From Collimonas humicola (GTDB lineage Bacteria; Pseudomonadota; Gammaproteobacteria; Burkholderiales; Burkholderiaceae_D), in NCBI RefSeq assembly GCF_018304945.1, contig NZ_JAGQEE010000002.1, positions 124,001 to 188,000 of the forward strand: a stretch of 64,000 nucleotides of DNA, written 5' to 3'. The notes under the pieces are model-generated. The model worked only from the letters and a program-made list of their open reading frames with translations, made no database searches and was not told the DNA's origin. The translations under genes were made by a program, and so were the position numbers. Position 1 is the stretch's first letter, and each line of letters starts with the position of its first letter. Of the stretch, positions 30,102 to 40,107 are shown piece after piece.

Positions 30102-30518
30102 TCAAGCCAGGGACGGACTTTGCAAGCGCGCCGCCACCGCCCGGTGCTGCTGCGTCAAGCCCCCGAAGCCGTAGGCCGCCGCTCGCACATCGTGCACATG
30201 GACATAGCTTTCATGATGCAGCTCACCCAGCAATACGCCCATCTCTTTGAAGACTGCATCGATATAACGCGCCTTTTCATTGGCGGTATTGGTTTCATCG
30301 GTGATGCGGATATCCAGGAAGAAGCTGGCTTTCCTTTGCGTCGCCAGCGAGGGGCCACCGACAAACCAGTGCGCCGGATCGACATGCGAAATGGCGATCG
30401 AGGTCAGCCCCGGATCCTTGTGCAGGATTTCTGCGGTCAGGCGCGATAGGGCGGCAGCGACCTTGGCAGAAACCGCGGTGTCGGGCGTGGTGGATAACAA
30501 TACGGTAAGTATGGGCAT
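30102..30518 (-). CDS. Tautomerase-superfamily protein
   Basis: A 138-residue protein of the 4-oxalocrotonate tautomerase/MIF fold. Pro2, exposed after Met removal (MPILTVLLST), is the general base of the superfamily. The following beta-alpha-beta unit with HVDPAHWFVGG and FFLDIRITDETNTANEKARYI fits the longer two-unit class. A substrate cannot be assigned. It precedes an isochorismatase-type gene on the same strand order (70 bases apart), possibly sharing a transcript. Confidence 0.8.
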   Translation of the reverse strand: MPILTVLLSTTPDTAVSAKVAAALSRLTAEILHKDPGLTSIAISHVDPAHWFVGGPSLATQRKASFFLDIRITDETNTANEKARYIDAVFKEMGVLLGELHHESYVHVHDVRAAAYGFGGLTQQHRAVAARLQSPSLA

Positions 30519-30588
30519 GATGTGCTCTCAATGTCTGTGGGATAAAGAAAAACAATGCTTACTGCAACAAAGAACCGGCAATCCTTGT

Positions 30589-31221
30589 TTAGCCGACCAG
30601 TTCCAGGATTTCACTGGTGCTGCGGATTTCGGCAATGGCATCCGACATGCCGGTCAATACGGCGCGGTGCAGGTCCTTGTGATTGACCGTGCCGCCGTCC
30701 CAGGCGTCGATATCGCGGGTAGCGCTGGCATCGCTACCGATGATGACCTGATAGCCGTTGGCGACGCCGTCGAAGGCAGTCGCCGAGACGCAGTTATTGG
30801 TCATCAGGCCGCTCACGATCAGCGTCTTGACGCCGCGCGCCTGCAACTGCTGATGCAGATCGGTGCTGGCAAACGAGCTGGCGTAGGTTTTGCGGATGGT
30901 CACGTGGCGGGCAGCGCGCCGCACCTCGGGGTGGAATTCCGCCATCTCCGTGTTTTGCGTGAACAGAGGCCGCGCCGGCGAACTCCATTGCTGGATATGA
31001 AACACCGGCATGCCATGCTTGTCGGCCAGCGCGATCAGGCGGTTGGCATTGCGCACCACGGCCAGGCCGTCGGGAATCGGCAGCTTGCCGGTGAAATATT
31101 CATTCTGGATATCGATCACCACCAGCGCCGTCGTGGTTGGCTCAAGACGTGTGCTGGCGCTGGCGCCGGCGATGCTGCGGATGGTTGGGTTACGGCTCAG
31201 GTTGTTGGTCGAGGCATTCAT
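30589..31221 (-). CDS. Isochorismatase-family cysteine hydrolase
   Basis: A 210-residue hydrolase. The triad is visible as Asp37 (VVIDIQNEY), Lys111 (IRKTYASSF) and Cys144 (GLMTNNCVSATAFDG), with the cis-peptide segment SGLMTN before the Cys. Relatives split amides or ureido compounds such as nicotinamide or N-carbamoyl compounds; the substrate here is unknown. ATG 31221 is chosen because AGGAG lies six bases upstream. An in-frame ATG at 31305 would add a leader that looks like a signal peptide but has only a weak ribosome site. Confidence 0.85.
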   Translation of the reverse strand: MNASTNNLSRNPTIRSIAGASASTRLEPTTTALVVIDIQNEYFTGKLPIPDGLAVVRNANRLIALADKHGMPVFHIQQWSSPARPLFTQNTEMAEFHPEVRRAARHVTIRKTYASSFASTDLHQQLQARGVKTLIVSGLMTNNCVSATAFDGVANGYQVIIGSDASATRDIDAWDGGTVNHKDLHRAVLTGMSDAIAEIRSTSEILELVG

Positions 31222-31392
31222 GTGAGCTCCTGGTGGTGAAGCGGTGAGTAGGAGTACACAGCTTAAGACCGCGAACAACGATAGGACAGCAGGCAGGCGA
31301 CACATGATTTGTGCCTTTTCAGCACAAATCAACGCCAAGCACATTGCCAATATGACACTGGACGCTTGGGAATGCTTAGGGCTTTTCCTTCT

Positions 31393-31872
31393 TCAATCTC
31401 CCAACGGCAAAGGACTGGACGGCTTGATCTCTTCCAGGCACACCATGGAACGCACCCCCGCCACGCCCGGCACCTGCATCAGCCTGTCCGTCAGGAAGGC
31501 CGAGAGTGATTTCAGGTCACTGGCGGCCACCTTGAGCAGATAGTCGAAATCCCCCGAAATCGTGTAGCACTCCAGGATTTCCGGAAACAGGCGGATCGCC
31601 TTTTCCAGCTTGCGCACCTGCTTGAACTGCTCGCGCGCGATGTTCAGGTTGACGAAAGCCACCACGCCAAGGCCGATCGCCGCCGGCTCCACCTGCGCCG
31701 CATAGCCGCGGATGATGCCGTCCTTCTCCAGCCGCTGGACGCGCCGGTAGCACTGCGGCGGCGACAAATTCACCTGCTCGGACAGTTCCACATTGGAGGC
31801 GCGGCCGTTGGCTTGCAGGGTGCGCAGCAGGATACGGTCGTAGCGATCCAGTTTTTCCACCTTATTTTCCAT
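31393..31872 (-). CDS. Lrp/AsnC-family regulator
   Basis: A 159-residue regulator with an N-terminal helix-turn-helix (residues 7-55: DRILLRTLQANGRASNVELSEQVNLSPPQCYRRVQRLE) and a C-terminal RAM ligand-binding domain (about 75-150, with the conserved GDFDYLLKV). AAGGAG sits seven bases before the ATG. It is divergent from ornithine aminotransferase across 246 bases, so it probably senses an amino acid of the arginine/ornithine group and controls the rocD operon and itself. Confidence 0.9.
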   Translation of the reverse strand: MENKVEKLDRYDRILLRTLQANGRASNVELSEQVNLSPPQCYRRVQRLEKDGIIRGYAAQVEPAAIGLGVVAFVNLNIAREQFKQVRKLEKAIRLFPEILECYTISGDFDYLLKVAASDLKSLSAFLTDRLMQVPGVAGVRSMVCLEEIKPSSPLPLGD

Positions 31873-32118
31873 GCTTGTCTCCTTATATGCACGATTCGTG
31901 CATCTTGCATCGAATTCATGGGTCATTATGCACAAATATTTCCAGTGCTTGTGATTATCATGTAGCCAGATGCAGCACATCGCATTAAACCTATAAACGC
32001 AGCATTTTGCAGCTACCTCTAAGCGTCTCAGCGAGCGTCCGCCAGCGGACAACAAGTCAGCGGCCGGTCCGCCCTGGCCAGGCTAGGTTCTTAGAAGTGG
32101 CCTCACCAGGAGCCGACC

Positions 32119-33357
32119 ATGAAGAACCATGCAATTACTCTCGAAGACCGATACTGCGCGCACAACTATGAACCGCTGCCGGTAGTGCTCAGCAGCGGCA
32201 AGGGCATCTGGCTGTGGGATCAGGACGGCAAGCGCTACATGGACATGATGTCGGCCTACTCCGCCGTCAGCTTCGGCCACAGCCACCCGACCCTGGTCGG
32301 CGCGCTGACCAAGCAGGCGACGCAGCTGGCGATCGTCTCGCGCGCTTTCTACAGCGACCAGCTCGGACCTTTCCTGCAGCTGCTGTGCGAAATGACCGGC
32401 ATGCCTAAGGCCTTGCCGATGAACAGCGGCGCCGAAGCCGTTGAAACCGCAATCAAGGCCGCCCGCAAATGGGGTCACAAAGTCAAGGGCATTGCCGAAA
32501 ACCGCGCTGAAATCATCGTTTGCCACGGCAATTTTTCCGGCCGCACCACAACCATCGTCGGCTTCTCGTCGGAAGCGCAATACCGTGACGGCTTCGGGCC
32601 GTTTTCCGGCGGCTTCCCCAGCGTGCCGTTCGGCGATGCCGCCGCCATAGAAGCCGCGATTACGCCGTGCACCGCAGCCTTCCTGCTGGAACCGATCCAG
32701 GGCGAAGCCGGCATCATCGTGCCGCCCGACGGCTACCTGGCGCAATGCCGCGAAATCTGCGACCGCCACAACGTGCTGCTGATCTGCGATGAAGTCCAGA
32801 CCGGCCTCGGCCGCACCGGTCGCCTGCTGGCCAGCGACCACGACGGCGTCAAACCAGACGGCCTGATCCTGGGCAAAGCGCTCGGCGGCGGCTTACTGCC
32901 GGTGTCGGCCTTCCTGGCCCGTGAAGACCTGATGGCGGTATTTACACCCGGCGATCACGGCAGCACCTTCGGCGGCAACCCGCTGTCGGCAGCAGTGGGC
33001 CACGCTGCGCTGCGCCTGCTGCGCGAAGAAAAACTGGCTGACAACGCCCAGCGCATGGGCGAGCGCCTGCTGAGCGGCCTGCGGGCCATCCAGCATCCGG
33101 CGATCCGCCAGCTCCGCGGCAAAGGCCTGCTGATCGGCATGGATCTCGATCCGGGCTTCATCTCCGCCCGCGAATTCTGCGAGCGCCTGATGGAGCAAGG
33201 CATCTTGTCGAAAGACACGCACGACACCGTGGTGCGCTTTGCGCCGCCGCTGATCATTACGGCCAACGACATCGACGCCGCGCTGGAAGCCATCCGCCAC
33301 ACATTTACCACTCTCGATACACCCGCAACTCACCTGACCGAAAGGAGCTACGCATGA
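32119..33357 (+). CDS. rocD: Ornithine aminotransferase
   Basis: A 412-residue class III PLP aminotransferase that moves the delta-amino group of ornithine to 2-oxoglutarate, giving glutamate semialdehyde. The ornithine aminotransferase start YCAHNYEPLPVVLSSGKGIWLWD is typical. MNSGAEAVETAIKAARKWG, the PLP-binding Asp in LLICDEVQTGLGRTGRLLA and the Schiff-base Lys in DGLILGKALGGG are present. CAGGAG precedes the ATG. The stop overlaps the next start (ATGA), linking it to a guanidino-group hydrolase and thus to arginine use. Confidence 0.95.
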   Translation: MKNHAITLEDRYCAHNYEPLPVVLSSGKGIWLWDQDGKRYMDMMSAYSAVSFGHSHPTLVGALTKQATQLAIVSRAFYSDQLGPFLQLLCEMTGMPKALPMNSGAEAVETAIKAARKWGHKVKGIAENRAEIIVCHGNFSGRTTTIVGFSSEAQYRDGFGPFSGGFPSVPFGDAAAIEAAITPCTAAFLLEPIQGEAGIIVPPDGYLAQCREICDRHNVLLICDEVQTGLGRTGRLLASDHDGVKPDGLILGKALGGGLLPVSAFLAREDLMAVFTPGDHGSTFGGNPLSAAVGHAALRLLREEKLADNAQRMGERLLSGLRAIQHPAIRQLRGKGLLIGMDLDPGFISAREFCERLMEQGILSKDTHDTVVRFAPPLIITANDIDAALEAIRHTFTTLDTPATHLTERSYA

Positions 33358-34232
33358 CCAACCACCTGCTGGACCATACCGCGGAAGACACATTCTTGAT
33401 GTGCGCTCCGGATCATTTTGAAGTGTCTTATGTCATTAATCCGTGGATGGCTGGCAATATTGCGCATGGCAACCGTAGCGTCGCCATGCAGCAGTGGCTG
33501 GCATTGGTAGAGGCTATCGGCCAGGTCGCCAAGATCAAGATGATGCCGGCCATGCCGGGCGTGCCTGACCTGGTGTTCACGGCCAATGCCGGCGTGGTGC
33601 TGGGCAACAAGGTGGTGTTGTCGCGTTTCCGTCACGTTGAACGACAGGCAGAAGAAGTCTATTTCGACGCCGCCTTCACCGCGCACGGCTTTGAGGTGCT
33701 GACCCTGCCGCCGGAACTGCCTTTCGAAGGCGCCGGCGACGCCCTGATGGACCGCAGTGAAAGCCTGCTGTGGTTTGGCCACGGCCACCGTTCGGATATC
33801 GCCTGCGCTACCCGCCTGTCGGAATTGCTGGAGATCGAAGTGCAGCCGCTGAAACTGGTGGATGCCCGCTTCTATCACCTGGACACCTGCTTCTGCCCGC
33901 TGGCCGGAGGCTATGTGATGTATTTCCCGGAAGCATTCGATGCCGCTTCGCAAGCAGCAATCACCGCCCGCGTTCCGGCCGACAAACGCATCGTCGTCAG
34001 CAGCGAAGATGCCCTGCATTTTGCTTGCAATACCGTCAATTCCGGCCGTCACATCTTCCTGAACCAGGCTTCGGACGCCTTGGTGGCGCAGTTGCAGGCG
34101 CACGGCTTTGTTGTGCATCAGACAGCATTGACTGAATTCCTGAAAGCTGGCGGCGCGGCGAAATGCCTGACCCTGAAGCTGAATGAACCACATCACGGTG
34201 CGACGCAGGCAGCCCGTCAGGAAGCTGCTTAA
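33354..34232 (+). CDS. Arginine dihydrolase-like (DDAH/amidinotransferase fold) enzyme
   Basis: A 292-residue member of the guanidine-group-modifying superfamily. Catalytic residues are the His in FYHLDTCFCPL and the Cys in AGGAAKCLTL near the C terminus; acidic GAGDALMDR is also conserved. The N terminus (FLMCAPDHFEVSYVINPWMAGNI) and PDLVFTANAG, with Asn where arginine deiminases have Asp, look like the N-terminal domain of cyanobacterial ArgZ/AgrE, which turns arginine directly into ornithine, ammonia and CO2. Those proteins have a second domain that is absent here. Annotation pipelines may call it dimethylargininase. The coupling to rocD (four-base overlap, AAGGAG at the junction) supports ornithine as the product. 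Confidence 0.8.
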   Translation: MTNHLLDHTAEDTFLMCAPDHFEVSYVINPWMAGNIAHGNRSVAMQQWLALVEAIGQVAKIKMMPAMPGVPDLVFTANAGVVLGNKVVLSRFRHVERQAEEVYFDAAFTAHGFEVLTLPPELPFEGAGDALMDRSESLLWFGHGHRSDIACATRLSELLEIEVQPLKLVDARFYHLDTCFCPLAGGYVMYFPEAFDAASQAAITARVPADKRIVVSSEDALHFACNTVNSGRHIFLNQASDALVAQLQAHGFVVHQTALTEFLKAGGAAKCLTLKLNEPHHGATQAARQEAA

Positions 34233-34280
34233 GCATCAGCAGTATCAGCTATTGGATATACGCAAGCCATTGATTTAACG

Positions 34281-34286
34281 TATAAT
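34281..34286 (+). promoter_or_regulatory. TATAAT -10 element upstream of metH
   Basis: Perfect TATAAT before the terminator hairpin in the 132-base gap ahead of metH. No fitting -35 is visible. If used, the metH leader would contain the terminator. Confidence 0.25.
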
Positions 34287-34308
34287 TTCTGGTATTGCCA
34301 TTGCAAAT

Positions 34309-34338
34309 AACCCGGCGCTTTCGGCGACCGGGTTTTTT
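34309..34338 (+). terminator. Intrinsic terminator between the dihydrolase gene and metH
   Basis: AACCCGG (34309-34315) pairs with CCGGGTT (34328-34334), followed by a run of T up to 34338. It ends the rocD operon or attenuates metH. Confidence 0.8.
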
Positions 34339-34364
34339 GCGTCCTTACTGATTAGAGTACGCTA

Positions 34365-37300
34365 ATGACGCCTCCAGCAACACGCCCCGCCGTATCCACC
34401 GAAACCCGTCTGCGCGAGTTGCTGGCGCAGCGCATCCTGATCCTGGACGGCGCCATGGGCACCATGATCCAGCAGTACAAGCTGACGGAAGAAGATTACC
34501 GCGGCGGTCCCAACGGCCGCTTCATCGGTTTCACCGGTCCTGGGCGCGAGCTGTTCGTCAAAGGCAATAACGAGCTGCTGTCGCTGACCCAGCCGCACAT
34601 CATCAGCGCCATCCACGAAGAATACCTGGCGGCCGGCGCCGATCTGATCGAAAGCAATACCTTCGGCGCCACCACCGTGGCGCAGGACGATTACCATATG
34701 GCGCACCTGGCCTACGAGATGAACGTCGCCTCGGCCCGGCTGGCGCGCGCCGCCTGCGACAAATATTCGACGCCGGAGAAGCCGCGCTTCGTCGCCGGCG
34801 CGCTCGGCCCGACGCCTAAAACCGCGTCGATCTCGCCCGACGTCAACGATCCGGCGGCGCGCAACGTCACCTTTGACCAGCTGGTCGCCTCCTACCTGGG
34901 ACAAACTCGCGGCCTGGTGGAAGGCGGCGCCGATGTGCTGCTGGTGGAAACCATTTTCGACACCTTGAACTGCAAGGCGGCGCTGTTCGCCATCGATACC
35001 TTCTTTGAAGAGTCGGGCCTGCGTCTGCCGATCATGATTTCCGGCACCGTCACCGATGCTTCCGGCCGCATCCTGTCGGGCCAGACCGTACCCGCATTCT
35101 GGAACTCGATCCGCCACGCCAAGCCGCTCACGGTCGGCCTCAACTGTGCGCTGGGCGCTGCGCTGATGCGCCCCTATGCGGAAGAACTGTCGAAGATCGC
35201 CGATACCTTTGTCTGCATCTATCCGAACGCCGGCCTGCCCAATCCGATGAGCGACACCGGTTTCGACGAGACTCCGGACGTGACCTCCTCGCTGCTGAAG
35301 GACTTCGCCGAAAGCGGCTTCGTCAATATCGCCGGCGGCTGCTGCGGCACCACGCCGCCGCACATCAAGGCGATTGCCGATACCGTGGCCAAGATCCCGC
35401 CGCGCGCCGTGCCGGAAACCACCCACGAAATGCGGCTGTCGGGACTGGAGCCGTTCACCATCGACGACAGCTCGCTGTTCGTCAACGTCGGCGAACGCAC
35501 CAACGTCACCGGTTCCAAGGCGTTTGCGCGGCTGATCCTCAACGAGCAGTACGATGAAGCGCTGGCGGTAGCCCGCCAGCAGGTGGAAAACGGCGCCCAG
35601 GTGATCGACATCAACATGGACGAGGCGATGCTGGATTCAATCGCCGCCATGCAGCGCTTCCTCAACCTGATAGCTTCCGAGCCGGATATCGCGCGCGTGC
35701 CGATCATGATCGATTCGTCCAAGTGGACGGTGATCGAAGCCGGCCTCAAATGCGTGCAGGGCAAGGCCGTCGTCAACTCGATCTCGATGAAAGAAGGCGA
35801 GCCGGAATTCCTGCGCCAAGCCAAGCTGTGCCGACGCTACGGCGCCGCCGTGATCGTCATGGCCTTCGATGAAAAGGGCCAGGCTGACACTTTCGAACGC
35901 AAAATCGAAATCTGCGAGCGCGCTTACCGGTTGCTGGTGGACCAGATCGGTTTTCCGCCGGAAGACATCATTTTCGATCCGAACATTTTCGCGATTGCCA
36001 CCGGCATCGAAGAACACAACAACTACGCCGTCGATTTCATCAACGCCACCCGCTGGATCCGCGAGAACCTGCCGCATGCCAAGATCAGCGGCGGCGTCTC
36101 CAACGTCAGCTTCAGCTTCCGCGGCAACGATCCGGCGCGCGAAGCAATCCACACCGTGTTCCTGTACCACGCCATCAGGGCCGGCATGACCATGGGCATC
36201 GTCAACGCCGGCATGATGGGCGTCTACGACAACCTGCCGGCCGAGTTGCGCGAACGGGTCGAAGACGTTGTCCTCAATCGCCGTGAAGACGCGACCGAAC
36301 GCATGATCGAAATCGCCTCCACCCTGAAGGCTGGCGACAAGAAGGAAGAAGCAACGCTGGAATGGCGCAGCGGCACCGTGCAGCAGCGGCTGGCGCATGC
36401 GCTGGTGCAAGGCATCACGCAGTGGATCGTCGAAGACACGGAAGAAGCGCGCCAGGAACTGTTGGGCAACGGAGGCCGGCCTATCCACGTGATCGAAGGC
36501 CCGCTGATGGACGGCATGAACATCGTCGGCGACCTGTTCGGCCAGGGCAAGATGTTCCTGCCGCAGGTGGTCAAGTCGGCGCGCGTGATGAAGCAGGCGG
36601 TGGCGCATCTGATTCCCTACATCGAAGAAGAAAAGCGGCTGCACGAAGAACTGACCGGCATCGCCGCCAAACCCAAGGGCAAGATCGTGATCGCCACGGT
36701 CAAGGGCGACGTCCACGATATCGGCAAAAACATCGTCTCGGTGGTCCTGCAATGCAATAACTTTGAAGTGGTCAACATGGGCGTGATGGTGCCGTGCTCG
36801 GAAATCCTGGCGATGGCCAAGGCCGAGCATGCCGACATCATCGGCCTGAGCGGCCTGATCACGCCGTCGCTGGAAGAAATGGCGCACGTCGCCAAGGAAA
36901 TGCAGCGCGATCCTTATTTCCGCAGCGTCAAGATGCCCTTGCTGATCGGCGGCGCCACCACCAGCCGCGCCCATACCGCGGTCAAGATCGCACCCAACTA
37001 CGAAGGTCCGGTGGTCTACGTGCCGGACGCGTCGCGCTCGGTCTCGGTGGCGCAATCGCTGCTGACGCCGGAACAGCGCGACCAGTACATCGAGGAAATC
37101 GCGGTCGATTACGAACGCATCCGCGAGCAGCACGCCAACAAAAAGGCAGTGCCGCTATTGTCTCTGGCGGCAGCGCGCGAGAATCGCACCAAGCTCGAAT
37201 TTGCACCGGTCAAACCCAAGTTCATCGGCCGCCGCGTTTTCAAGAACGTCGATCTCGGCACGCTGGCGCGCTATATCGACTGGGGTCCTTTCTTCCAGAC

Positions 37301-38126
37301 CTGGGACCTGGCCGGCCCGTATCCTGCAATCCTGACCGATGAAGTGGTCGGCGCAGCGGCCAGCAAGGTGTTTGAAGAAGGCCAGGCCCTGCTGCAAAAG
37401 CTGATCGCCGGCCGCTGGCTGACTGCCAATGGCGTCATCGCCCTGATGCCGGCCAATACCGTCAACGACGACGACATCGAAATCTATACCGACGACACCC
37501 GCGAAAAAGTCGCGTTCACCTACTACGGCGTGCGCCAGCAGACCGTCAAGCCGGTGATTGACGGCGTCGCCCGGCCGAACCAGTGCCTGTCCGACTTCAT
37601 CGCGCCGAAATCGTCCGGCATCGCCGACTATATCGGCTTGTTCGCCGTCACCAGCGGCATCGGCATCGAGAAGCACGAAAAACGCTTTGAAGATGCGCAT
37701 GACGATTACTCGTCGATCATGCTGAAATCGCTGGCCGACCGCCTGGCGGAAGCCTTTGCCGAATACATGCATGAGCGGGTGCGCAAGGATCTGTGGGGCT
37801 ATGCGCCGGACGAGGAATTGTCGAACGAAGCCCTGATCAAGGAAAAATACAGTGGCATCCGCCCTGCTCCCGGCTATCCGGCCTGTCCGGAACATACGGT
37901 CAAGGCCGACATGTTCCAGCTGCTGCAATGCGATGAAATCGGCATGCAGGTGACCGAATCGTTCGCCATGTTCCCGGGCGCGGCGGTGTCCGGTTTCTAC
38001 TTCGCCCATCCCGATTCCAAGTATTTCGTCGTCGGCAAGATCGGCGACGACCAGGTCAGCGACATGGCGTCCCGGCGCGACGTCAACAAGGAAGATATCG
38101 AGCGCTGGCTGGCGCCGAATCTGTAA
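34365..38126 (+). CDS. metH: Cobalamin-dependent methionine synthase
   Basis: A full-length 1253-residue MetH that transfers the methyl group of methyltetrahydrofolate to homocysteine via cobalamin. Domains in order: homocysteine-binding barrel (about 15-340; zinc cysteines in GLNCALG and GGCCGTTP), pterin-binding barrel (about 370-630; [15 protein letters not shown]), helical cap (655-750), cobalamin domain (755-900) with the axial His in [10 protein letters not shown], and the SAM-dependent reactivation domain (920-1240; [10 protein letters not shown]). Many related bacteria split the protein in two; here it is one chain. The ribosome site (GAG) is weak. Terminators flank it on both sides. 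The methionine synthesis gene metX is 19 kb away. Confidence 0.97.
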   Translation: MTPPATRPAVSTETRLRELLAQRILILDGAMGTMIQQYKLTEEDYRGGPNGRFIGFTGPGRELFVKGNNELLSLTQPHIISAIHEEYLAAGADLIESNTFGATTVAQDDYHMAHLAYEMNVASARLARAACDKYSTPEKPRFVAGALGPTPKTASISPDVNDPAARNVTFDQLVASYLGQTRGLVEGGADVLLVETIFDTLNCKAALFAIDTFFEESGLRLPIMISGTVTDASGRILSGQTVPAFWNSIRHAKPLTVGLNCALGAALMRPYAEELSKIADTFVCIYPNAGLPNPMSDTGFDETPDVTSSLLKDFAESGFVNIAGGCCGTTPPHIKAIADTVAKIPPRAVPETTHEMRLSGLEPFTIDDSSLFVNVGERTNVTGSKAFARLILNEQYDEALAVARQQVENGAQVIDINMDEAMLDSIAAMQRFLNLIASEPDIARVPIMIDSSKWTVIEAGLKCVQGKAVVNSISMKEGEPEFLRQAKLCRRYGAAVIVMAFDEKGQADTFERKIEICERAYRLLVDQIGFPPEDIIFDPNIFAIATGIEEHNNYAVDFINATRWIRENLPHAKISGGVSNVSFSFRGNDPAREAIHTVFLYHAIRAGMTMGIVNAGMMGVYDNLPAELRERVEDVVLNRREDATERMIEIASTLKAGDKKEEATLEWRSGTVQQRLAHALVQGITQWIVEDTEEARQELLGNGGRPIHVIEGPLMDGMNIVGDLFGQGKMFLPQVVKSARVMKQAVAHLIPYIEEEKRLHEELTGIAAKPKGKIVIATVKGDVHDIGKNIVSVVLQCNNFEVVNMGVMVPCSEILAMAKAEHADIIGLSGLITPSLEEMAHVAKEMQRDPYFRSVKMPLLIGGATTSRAHTAVKIAPNYEGPVVYVPDASRSVSVAQSLLTPEQRDQYIEEIAVDYERIREQHANKKAVPLLSLAAARENRTKLEFAPVKPKFIGRRVFKNVDLGTLARYIDWGPFFQTWDLAGPYPAILTDEVVGAAASKVFEEGQALLQKLIAGRWLTANGVIALMPANTVNDDDIEIYTDDTREKVAFTYYGVRQQTVKPVIDGVARPNQCLSDFIAPKSSGIADYIGLFAVTSGIGIEKHEKRFEDAHDDYSSIMLKSLADRLAEAFAEYMHERVRKDLWGYAPDEELSNEALIKEKYSGIRPAPGYPACPEHTVKADMFQLLQCDEIGMQVTESFAMFPGAAVSGFYFAHPDSKYFVVGKIGDDQVSDMASRRDVNKEDIERWLAPNL

Positions 38127-38151
38127 AAGCAAAAGATAAAAAACAAAAAAT

Positions 38152-38197
38152 AAAAGGGGGCGTCGGAGTGTCGCATGGTCGACGCTCCCTTTTTTTA
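38152..38197 (+). terminator. Intrinsic terminator of metH
   Basis: AAAAGGGGGCGTCG pairs with CGACGC-TCCCTTTT, leaving one bulged base, and ends in seven further T residues. Confidence 0.85.
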
Positions 38198-38291
38198 TCT
38201 GCGAAGCTGAATTTGTATTGCAATGGAAGAACTCAACGCGCCAGGCAATGTCCAACGGTTGCATATTCTAATTGCAGATGAGGAGCTTGGC

Positions 38292-39188
38292 ATGCGTCAA
38301 AGCCTGGTGTTGAAGCAGCAACTGCAGGAATCCATCAAGTCTGAAATCGCCCAGCGCGCGCAGCAGCATCGCGCGAAAATGGCCATCCTGCGCAACCGCG
38401 ACGTACATCTCAGGGCCAATGGCGGCGCAGTGCCGCCCAAGCCGCTGCTGTTGCTGGCCCATGGCGATTCGTGGTTCGACTATCCCCTCAACGGCAATGC
38501 GCTGGCATTGCACAGCACCGACATCATCGCCCAGCTGGAGAACATGGGCGCGGTCCATCCGGTCATCATGAATCTTTCGCACTACGGCGATTCCAGCTCG
38601 GATGAAATGGCCTTGCCAAAACAGCAGCGTTTGATCGCCTGCCTGCAGGATGCCACCAACTGGGTCAACGGCAAGCCCGACGCCATCTTGTTTTCCGGCG
38701 GCGGCAACGACATTGCCGGCGACAAGTTCTGCATTTTCCTGGATGACGCCGGCGCCGGCGGCAGCGGCCTTGACCGGCAGCGTTTCCCCAGGCTGCTGGC
38801 CATGATCGAAGCATCCTATCTCGATCTGTTTGCATTGCGCGACAAGTACGCGCCGGGCGTACCGATTTTCGGCCACTGCTATGATTTTGCCATCCCCAAC
38901 GGCAGCCATCCGGCGTGCGCCGGTCCCTGGTTGCTGCCATCGCTGGCCTTCGCCGGCTGGACTGCCGACCAGGGCGGCGCGATTGTACAGCAGGCGCTGA
39001 TCGCCTTCGCCGCCACCTTGCGCGCACTGGCGGCGGCGCCCGCCAACAATTTCATCCTGATCGAAACCCAGGGCACGCTGGCCAGCACTGACTGGGCCAA
39101 CGAACTGCACCCCTATCCGGCCGGCTTCAAGAAACTCGCCGCCCGCTTTGTCGGCGCGCTGGGGCAGCGTTTTTCCGGACATATTTAA
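38292..39188 (+). CDS. SGNH/GDSL-type hydrolase, substrate unknown
   Basis: A 298-residue protein with the SGNH blocks in order: nucleophile Ser in HGDSWFDYP, Gly in the following NLSHYGDSS, Asn in SGGGNDIAG, and the Asp-x-x-His pair as DWANELHPYPAGF near the C terminus. Such enzymes hydrolyse esters of lipids or carbohydrates. Residues 1-45 form a charged helix and there is no signal peptide. GAGGAG six bases before ATG 38292 decides the start; an in-frame ATG at 38223 lacks one. It is followed 90 bases on by a papain-like protein, possibly as a pair. Confidence 0.8.
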   Translation: MRQSLVLKQQLQESIKSEIAQRAQQHRAKMAILRNRDVHLRANGGAVPPKPLLLLAHGDSWFDYPLNGNALALHSTDIIAQLENMGAVHPVIMNLSHYGDSSSDEMALPKQQRLIACLQDATNWVNGKPDAILFSGGGNDIAGDKFCIFLDDAGAGGSGLDRQRFPRLLAMIEASYLDLFALRDKYAPGVPIFGHCYDFAIPNGSHPACAGPWLLPSLAFAGWTADQGGAIVQQALIAFAATLRALAAAPANNFILIETQGTLASTDWANELHPYPAGFKKLAARFVGALGQRFSGHI

Positions 39189-39277
39189 GCAGCCGGCGGA
39201 CTGCAGCAAATCCGCCAATCATCCCAACCGTCGGCTAGCGCAGGCAAGCCCGATCTTATCCCTGAGGAATCCGCTCC

Positions 39278-40018
39278 ATGCCTTCACTCCGCTTTGGTAA
39301 ACACCCGCCGAAACATGACTACCGCACGCTGCGCCTGAAGAACTACCTGGGTGCCGAACTGGCGCCGCCGCCAGCCTCCTACGACGTGCTGGCGCGTGTC
39401 TATCAGAAATTGAGCGCAAGCGACCCGACGCAATTGTTTCCCATGGACGGCAACGATACGCTGGGGGACTGCACCATCGCCGCCCTGGCCCACGCAATCA
39501 CGACCTACAACGGCCTGGTCGGTACGCAGAAAATCCCCGCCAAACAAGCGGTAGTGAAGCTTTACATGCACCTGACCGGCGGCGTCGACTCCGGACTGAG
39601 CGAGCTCGAGGTGCTGAATTACTGGCGCAAGACTGCTTTTGCCGGTGAGAAGATCTACGCCTACACCAGTATCGACGTCAAGAACCGCACCCACATCCAG
39701 CAGGCGATTCAATTGTTCGGCGGTGTCTATCTGGGTTTCCAGGTGCAGGAAAACTGCCTGCAGGAATTCGAGGCACGCCAGCCGTGGATACCGGGCAAGC
39801 TGACCAACGATGGCCACGCAGTGTATGCGGTGGCGTATGACGCTGCCGGCGTCACGGTCCTGACCTGGGGCAATGTGCAGAAGGCGACCTGGGAGTGGTG
39901 GGATGCCTGCGTCGACGAGGCCTACGCCATCCTGCCGGCCGAAGCCAGTATTGCCGATTTTGCGCCTGGCTTCGATTTTGCCCAGTTGCAGGCTGATCTG
40001 GCGAATGTGGCGAATTAG
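39278..40018 (+). CDS. Putative papain-like cysteine hydrolase
   Basis: A 246-residue protein I cannot place in a named family. It shows a plausible papain-type triad: Cys in GNDTLGDCTIAALAH, His in TNDGHAVYAVAYD, and Asn (or the neighbouring Trp-Gly-Asn turn) in VLTWGNVQKATWEWW. The preceding FPMDGNDTLGDC resembles the oxyanion region of C1/C39-like folds. There is no signal peptide, so it acts in the cytoplasm or is exported another way. GAGGAA lies nine bases before the ATG. It sits alone with the SGNH gene between two terminators. Confidence 0.65.
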   Translation: MPSLRFGKHPPKHDYRTLRLKNYLGAELAPPPASYDVLARVYQKLSASDPTQLFPMDGNDTLGDCTIAALAHAITTYNGLVGTQKIPAKQAVVKLYMHLTGGVDSGLSELEVLNYWRKTAFAGEKIYAYTSIDVKNRTHIQQAIQLFGGVYLGFQVQENCLQEFEARQPWIPGKLTNDGHAVYAVAYDAAGVTVLTWGNVQKATWEWWDACVDEAYAILPAEASIADFAPGFDFAQLQADLANVAN

Positions 40019-40050
40019 CGCTTGCCGCTCCGGCACAAATCGGCCGGCGT

Positions 40051-40077
40051 AAAAAAGCCCCGTCGACGACGGGGCTT
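40051..40077 (-). terminator. Terminator of the purine permease/lipoprotein unit
   Basis: AAGCCCCGTC (40055-40064) pairs with 40068-40077 around a three-base loop. On the minus strand it is followed by T residues (40051-40056). Confidence 0.85.
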
Positions 40078-40107
40078 GCAGGCGCGGAATGCGGCCGACA
40101 TCAACGG

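Noticed and set aside
35637-37133. 498-codon open frame opposite metH
   Set aside because: Shadow of metH codon use, His/Asp/Arg-rich without any recognisable domain.
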